A DNA stretch of 64,000 nt, from NCBI RefSeq assembly GCF_019426345.1, contig NZ_JAHLLW010000020.1, positions 321 to 64,320 of the forward strand. The letters are read 5' to 3'. Of this stretch, positions 61,276-64,000 are shown piece after piece; the first letter of the stretch is position 1; the number at the start of each line of letters is the position of its first letter. The stretch is from Marinomonas lutimaris. Lineage in GTDB: Bacteria; Pseudomonadota; Gammaproteobacteria; Pseudomonadales; Marinomonadaceae. A program made the position numbers and the translations under genes. The notes under the pieces are model-generated. The model did no database searches. It saw only the letters and a list, made by a program, of their open reading frames with translations, and was not told where the DNA came from.

Positions 61276-62097
61276 TTAAGAGCGGTAGCTTGACGGCGCA
61301 ACGCCAAAGGCTTGCTTAAACGCTCGATTGAAATGGCTTTGATCATAAAAACCGACATCTGCAGCGATGTCGGTGATCATGGCATTGGTTTTGGCTAATT
61401 GTGCGCAAGCTCGTTCTAGTCTTAAGCGCATTAGCCATGCATGTGGCGCGAGTCCGGTTTGCTTTTGGAAACGTCGAATAAATTGAAAGCGAGTTAATTC
61501 GCATATTTCTGCTAGGTTATTCAAAGAGATTTTGCTGGATAAGTTGGCTTCGCAGTAATCTCGAACACTTTGTATTTGTTGATTCGTTAGACCTGCGTTT
61601 TCTTGGATCAATGGTTTTTTCTCTGCCGCAAACAGTAAGTTTGAAAGCGCGTTCGCCCATAACGTATCTTTGTGGAGTTGGCTGGCGTATTGGCTTGGAT
61701 CAAAAGCTTGAGCAAGTTGTAAAAACGAACTGTTGTGTGTGGGCTGATTGATTATCGATGGGGCAAGCTGAAGATTGGTTTCTCTGTCTTGGCTGTCTAG
61801 CAGCGCAGCTTGCATTAATTCTATGGGAACTCGAAAAGTTTTTAAATGTCTCATAGTACTATCTCGACCGTAGCCGTCGTGAACTTCGCCCGGTGGCATT
61901 AGGCAAATTTCTCCAGGAACTAAATCTAGCGTTTGATGCTGAACTTTTTGATGCTGAGTGCCTTGGGTAACAAGTCCTATGTGGTAATCCAAGTGATAAT
62001 GCGGCTGAAAGTGAAACTTTGTGAGTGTCGCTGCACTGATGACTAGGCCTGGCAGCTCTTCAATATGTTGGTAGCGAAAGGATTCAGTGCTCGACAT
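61276..62097 (-). CDS. AraC family regulator with cupin-like sensor domain, 273 aa
   Basis: An N-terminal AraC_binding domain (KFHFQPHYHLDYHIGLVTQG and PPGEVHDGYG) and a C-terminal double helix-turn-helix (ISLNNLAEICELTRFQFIRRFQKQTGLAPHAWLMRLRLERAC and ITDIAADVGFYDQSHFNRAFKQAFGVAPSSYR). Members of this type often control an amino acid exporter or dehydrogenase next to them; the nearest gene is the threonine aldolase, convergent. Confidence 0.9.
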   Translation of the reverse strand: MSSTESFRYQHIEELPGLVISAATLTKFHFQPHYHLDYHIGLVTQGTQHQKVQHQTLDLVPGEICLMPPGEVHDGYGRDSTMRHLKTFRVPIELMQAALLDSQDRETNLQLAPSIINQPTHNSSFLQLAQAFDPSQYASQLHKDTLWANALSNLLFAAEKKPLIQENAGLTNQQIQSVRDYCEANLSSKISLNNLAEICELTRFQFIRRFQKQTGLAPHAWLMRLRLERACAQLAKTNAMITDIAADVGFYDQSHFNRAFKQAFGVAPSSYRS

Positions 62098-62280
62098 CGT
62101 GCAAAGGTCTCATGGCTTCTTTGGATAATCTCGTATTGTTGGTGACTTTTGCTTCCCAACAGTGCTTACTATGGTAGCGATAAATTTGTCGTTCCGCTTG
62201 TATTTTTGTGCGTGGTGATTCATAACAGCGTGGAAAGAAAATAAGTCGGGTGTGTTTTGAAAACTTAAGGATTCATTGTT

Positions 62281-63219
62281 ATGGAAGAGTTACTTAGCTA
62301 TATATTGAGCGTTCAGACTTTGGTGCTTGTGCTGGTGGTTGTGCTGCTAAAAACCTCGATCAAGTTTGTGCCACAAAATCAGGCATACGTTATTGAGCGT
62401 TTTGGTAAGTATCAATCAACAAAAGAGGCTGGGTTGAATTTCATCTTTCCTTTTATTGATCGTATTTCTGCCGATCGTACGTTAAAAGAGCAGGCCGTTG
62501 ATGTGCCTGAGCAAAGCGCTATTACCAAGGATAATATTTCTTTGCGTGTCGATGGCGTATTGTATTTCCGTGTATTAGATCCTTATAAAGCAACTTATGG
62601 CGTAGAAAATTATGTCTTCGCCGTGACTCAGTTGGCGCAAACTACTATGCGTTCTGAGTTAGGTAAAATGGAATTGGATAAAACATTTGAAGAGCGTGAT
62701 GTGCTCAACACCAATATTGTGGCGTCGATCAATGATGCAGCAGGTCCTTGGGGTATTCAGGTGTTGCGTTATGAAATAAAAGATATTGTTCCACCACAAT
62801 CTGTGATGGAAGCAATGGAAGCCCAAATGAAAGCGGAACGTGTTAAGCGTGCGCAGATTTTGGAATCGGAAGGGGATCGTCAAGCTGCGATTAACCGTGC
62901 CGAAGGTCAAAAAGCGTCTGTGGTTTTGGCGGCAGAAGCAGATAAAGAAGAGCAAGTGTTGCGCGCAGAAGGTGAGGCGAAAGCTATCGTTGCTGTGGCA
63001 TCGGCTCAAGCAGAAGCCCTTCGTCAGGTTGGTGAAGCTGCGGCGACCGAAGAAGGTCAAAAAGCCATTCAGCTTGATCTTGCAAGCAAGGCAATCGAAG
63101 CTAAGCGCGCGATTGCCAAAGAATCGTCTGTGGTCTTGTTGCCAGATGGCGCAACTGAAGCGTCTGCTGTGGTTGCTCAAGCTATGACGATTATTCAGAA
63201 AATGACGAAAGGGAGCTAG
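62281..63219 (+). CDS. SPFH/band-7 protein (paraslipin, QmcA type), 312 aa
   Basis: An N-terminal membrane anchor (LVLVLVVVLLKTSI) is followed by a band-7 domain (FVPQNQAYVIERFGKYQSTKEAGLNFIFPFIDRI ... IKDIVPPQSVMEAMEAQMKAERVKRAQILESEGDRQAAINRAEGQK), then an Ala/Glu-rich coiled coil. Such stomatin-like proteins form large oligomers in lipid rafts and work with an NfeD partner, which follows two bases after the stop. Start preceded by aaggatt. Confidence 0.92.
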   Translation: MEELLSYILSVQTLVLVLVVVLLKTSIKFVPQNQAYVIERFGKYQSTKEAGLNFIFPFIDRISADRTLKEQAVDVPEQSAITKDNISLRVDGVLYFRVLDPYKATYGVENYVFAVTQLAQTTMRSELGKMELDKTFEERDVLNTNIVASINDAAGPWGIQVLRYEIKDIVPPQSVMEAMEAQMKAERVKRAQILESEGDRQAAINRAEGQKASVVLAAEADKEEQVLRAEGEAKAIVAVASAQAEALRQVGEAAATEEGQKAIQLDLASKAIEAKRAIAKESSVVLLPDGATEASAVVAQAMTIIQKMTKGS

Positions 63220-63221
63220 GT

Positions 63222-63683
63222 ATGGATATCATTGCCAATAATCTGGCCCAAAGCTTGTTTATTGTTGGTTTGATTCTATTGGTCATCGAAGTGGCGGTAC
63301 TAGGTTTTTCTACCTTTGTGCTGTTCTTCGTTGGCTTGGCTGCGATGGCGACCGGTGCTTTAGTTTATGTTGGGGTATTGCCGAATAGTTTGTTGAGCGC
63401 TTCTTTAAGCACTGGCGTGATGACCATATTGGCCACGTTAATATTGTGGAAGCCGCTTAAACGCATGCAATCTAAGGTGAGCACCAAAAAAACTAAAAGC
63501 GAATTTTCCGATCACCAGTTCTATTTGAAAGAGTCTGTGTCGCCAACTCAGTCTCCTAAATACCACTATTCTGGCGTGGAATGGTCTTTGGTGAGTGATG
63601 AATTCATTGAAGCTGGCACGAAAGTGGAAGTGACTGAAGCGGAGGTGGGTAAATTGCACATCAAAGCGATTAGCACTAAGTAA
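63222..63683 (+). CDS. NfeD family membrane protein (YbbJ type), 153 aa
   Basis: Hydrophobic segments over residues 9-80 followed by an OB-fold soluble domain (YHYSGVEWSLVSDEFIEAGTKVEVTEAEVGKLHIKAI), the usual short NfeD1b architecture. It pairs with the SPFH gene directly upstream and probably forms a complex that handles membrane protein quality. A terminator follows. Confidence 0.92.
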   Translation: MDIIANNLAQSLFIVGLILLVIEVAVLGFSTFVLFFVGLAAMATGALVYVGVLPNSLLSASLSTGVMTILATLILWKPLKRMQSKVSTKKTKSEFSDHQFYLKESVSPTQSPKYHYSGVEWSLVSDEFIEAGTKVEVTEAEVGKLHIKAISTK

Positions 63684-63708
63684 ACGGCTTTAGATCCTGA
63701 TAAAAGAA

Positions 63709-63753
63709 ACGCCAAGTGTGTCGGTTGTAGCGCCGAACATGCTTGGTGTTTTT
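63709..63753 (+). terminator. Terminator after nfeD-like gene
   Basis: aacgccaagtgtgt-cgg and ccg-aacatgcttggtgtt form a long imperfect hairpin followed by seven T. Confidence 0.8.
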
Positions 63754-63828
63754 TTATGGCTTTGGGTGGGAGGCAAAAGCCAGCATTCAGTGATAGACTT
63801 GCTTTTAACGTGGATAGGAGTGATGCAT

Positions 63829-64000
63829 ATGTCTGACGCATTAAAAACCGTACTGGATAATATGGAGCTATTAACGCCTAGTGAAAAAGCTTTGGCAGCT
63901 CATTGTCTTTTGTCTTCTCTTGAAGGTGAGCCGAGTAATGATGTTGAGTCGGCTTGGTTAGCATTAGCAGAAAATCGCAGCAATGCTTTGTTATCTGGCG
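63829..64000 (+). CDS. Addiction-module component family protein, partial (57 codons in window)
   Basis: Opens MSDALKTVLDNMELLTPSEKALAAHCLLSSLEGE, matching the pfam09720 antitoxin-like family, then a conserved Trp in DVESAWLALAENRSNALLSG close to the usual C-terminal end. The window stops before the stop codon. Start at 63829 is preferred because taggag lies eight bases upstream. If it is the first gene of a toxin-antitoxin pair, a RelE/ParE-type toxin should follow just outside the window. Confidence 0.7.
   Translation, partial: MSDALKTVLDNMELLTPSEKALAAHCLLSSLEGEPSNDVESAWLALAENRSNALLSG

Noticed and set aside
62659-63187. Long alternate-frame ORFs (173 aa minus, 115 aa plus) over the SPFH gene
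   Set aside because: Shadows of the Ala/Glu/Lys-rich coiled-coil coding region; the SPFH frame is unambiguous.

Overview
The window reads as chromosome of a marine gammaproteobacterium, most like Marinomonas (Oceanospirillales). The grounds are gene content and family resemblance (YqcC, DUF1853, DUF3549, RlmA, TyrR-like regulator, TctCBA, AGE-family epimerase, glucosylglycerate genes) and moderately AT-rich DNA; no rRNA marker is present, so the genus is an inference. I saw no tRNA, rRNA or CRISPR array.

Layout. 1-886: gene-free DNA with a degenerate dispersed repeat whose inverted partner lies at about 53.0-53.3 kb. 887-4694: accessory genes of unknown function, punctuated by two integron attC-like sites, one short and close to consensus and one resembling the Vibrio VCR type, but no integrase. 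4874-5369: BrnT/BrnA toxin-antitoxin pair. 5.5-13.3 kb: SDR/TetR divergent pair, DUF3549, yqcC-DUF1853, a GGDEF-EAL protein, rlmA and a beta carbonic anhydrase. 13.4-21.6 kb: LysR, AGE epimerase/isomerase with a divergent ROK regulator, TyrR-like regulator, a 53-residue membrane protein, HAD phosphatase, HopJ-family protein and MFS exporter. 21.9-25.2 kb: ABC exporter, SMR pump and a siderophore-binding protein under a Fur-like palindrome. 25.2-29.2 kb: a compact glucosylglycerate module (synthase, phosphatase, GH13_18 phosphorylase). 29.3-34.7 kb: transporter, aldo/keto reductase, regulators, an IS110 remnant and an NmrA-like protein.

35.2-38.4 kb is the most striking part: a cysteine-free, Gly/Ser/Asn/Gln-rich protein with a C-terminal pectate-lyase domain (harpin architecture, as in HrpW/HopAK1), preceded by an exact match to the hrp box read by the sigma factor HrpL of plant-pathogen type III secretion systems. 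It lies in a rearranged segment between a full and a truncated copy of a DUF6429 gene, with a decayed addiction-module gene alongside. A partial copy of the adjacent DUF3010 gene and its hairpin lies 5 kb away next to the IS110 scrap.

38.7-52.8 kb: class V aminotransferase, EamA exporter, a complete tripartite tricarboxylate transporter with TctDE-type two-component system and an added solute-binding protein, an AraC regulator divergent from a cupredoxin / DUF3034 / lipoprotein-haemoglobin operon, an ArsP-like permease with a redox thioredoxin, and small proteins. 53.4-64 kb: RimK-like ligase divergent from a GNAT-peptidase C39 fusion, amidohydrolase, glpF-glpK, threonine aldolase, AraC regulator, SPFH/NfeD pair, and the start of an addiction-module gene cut by the window edge.
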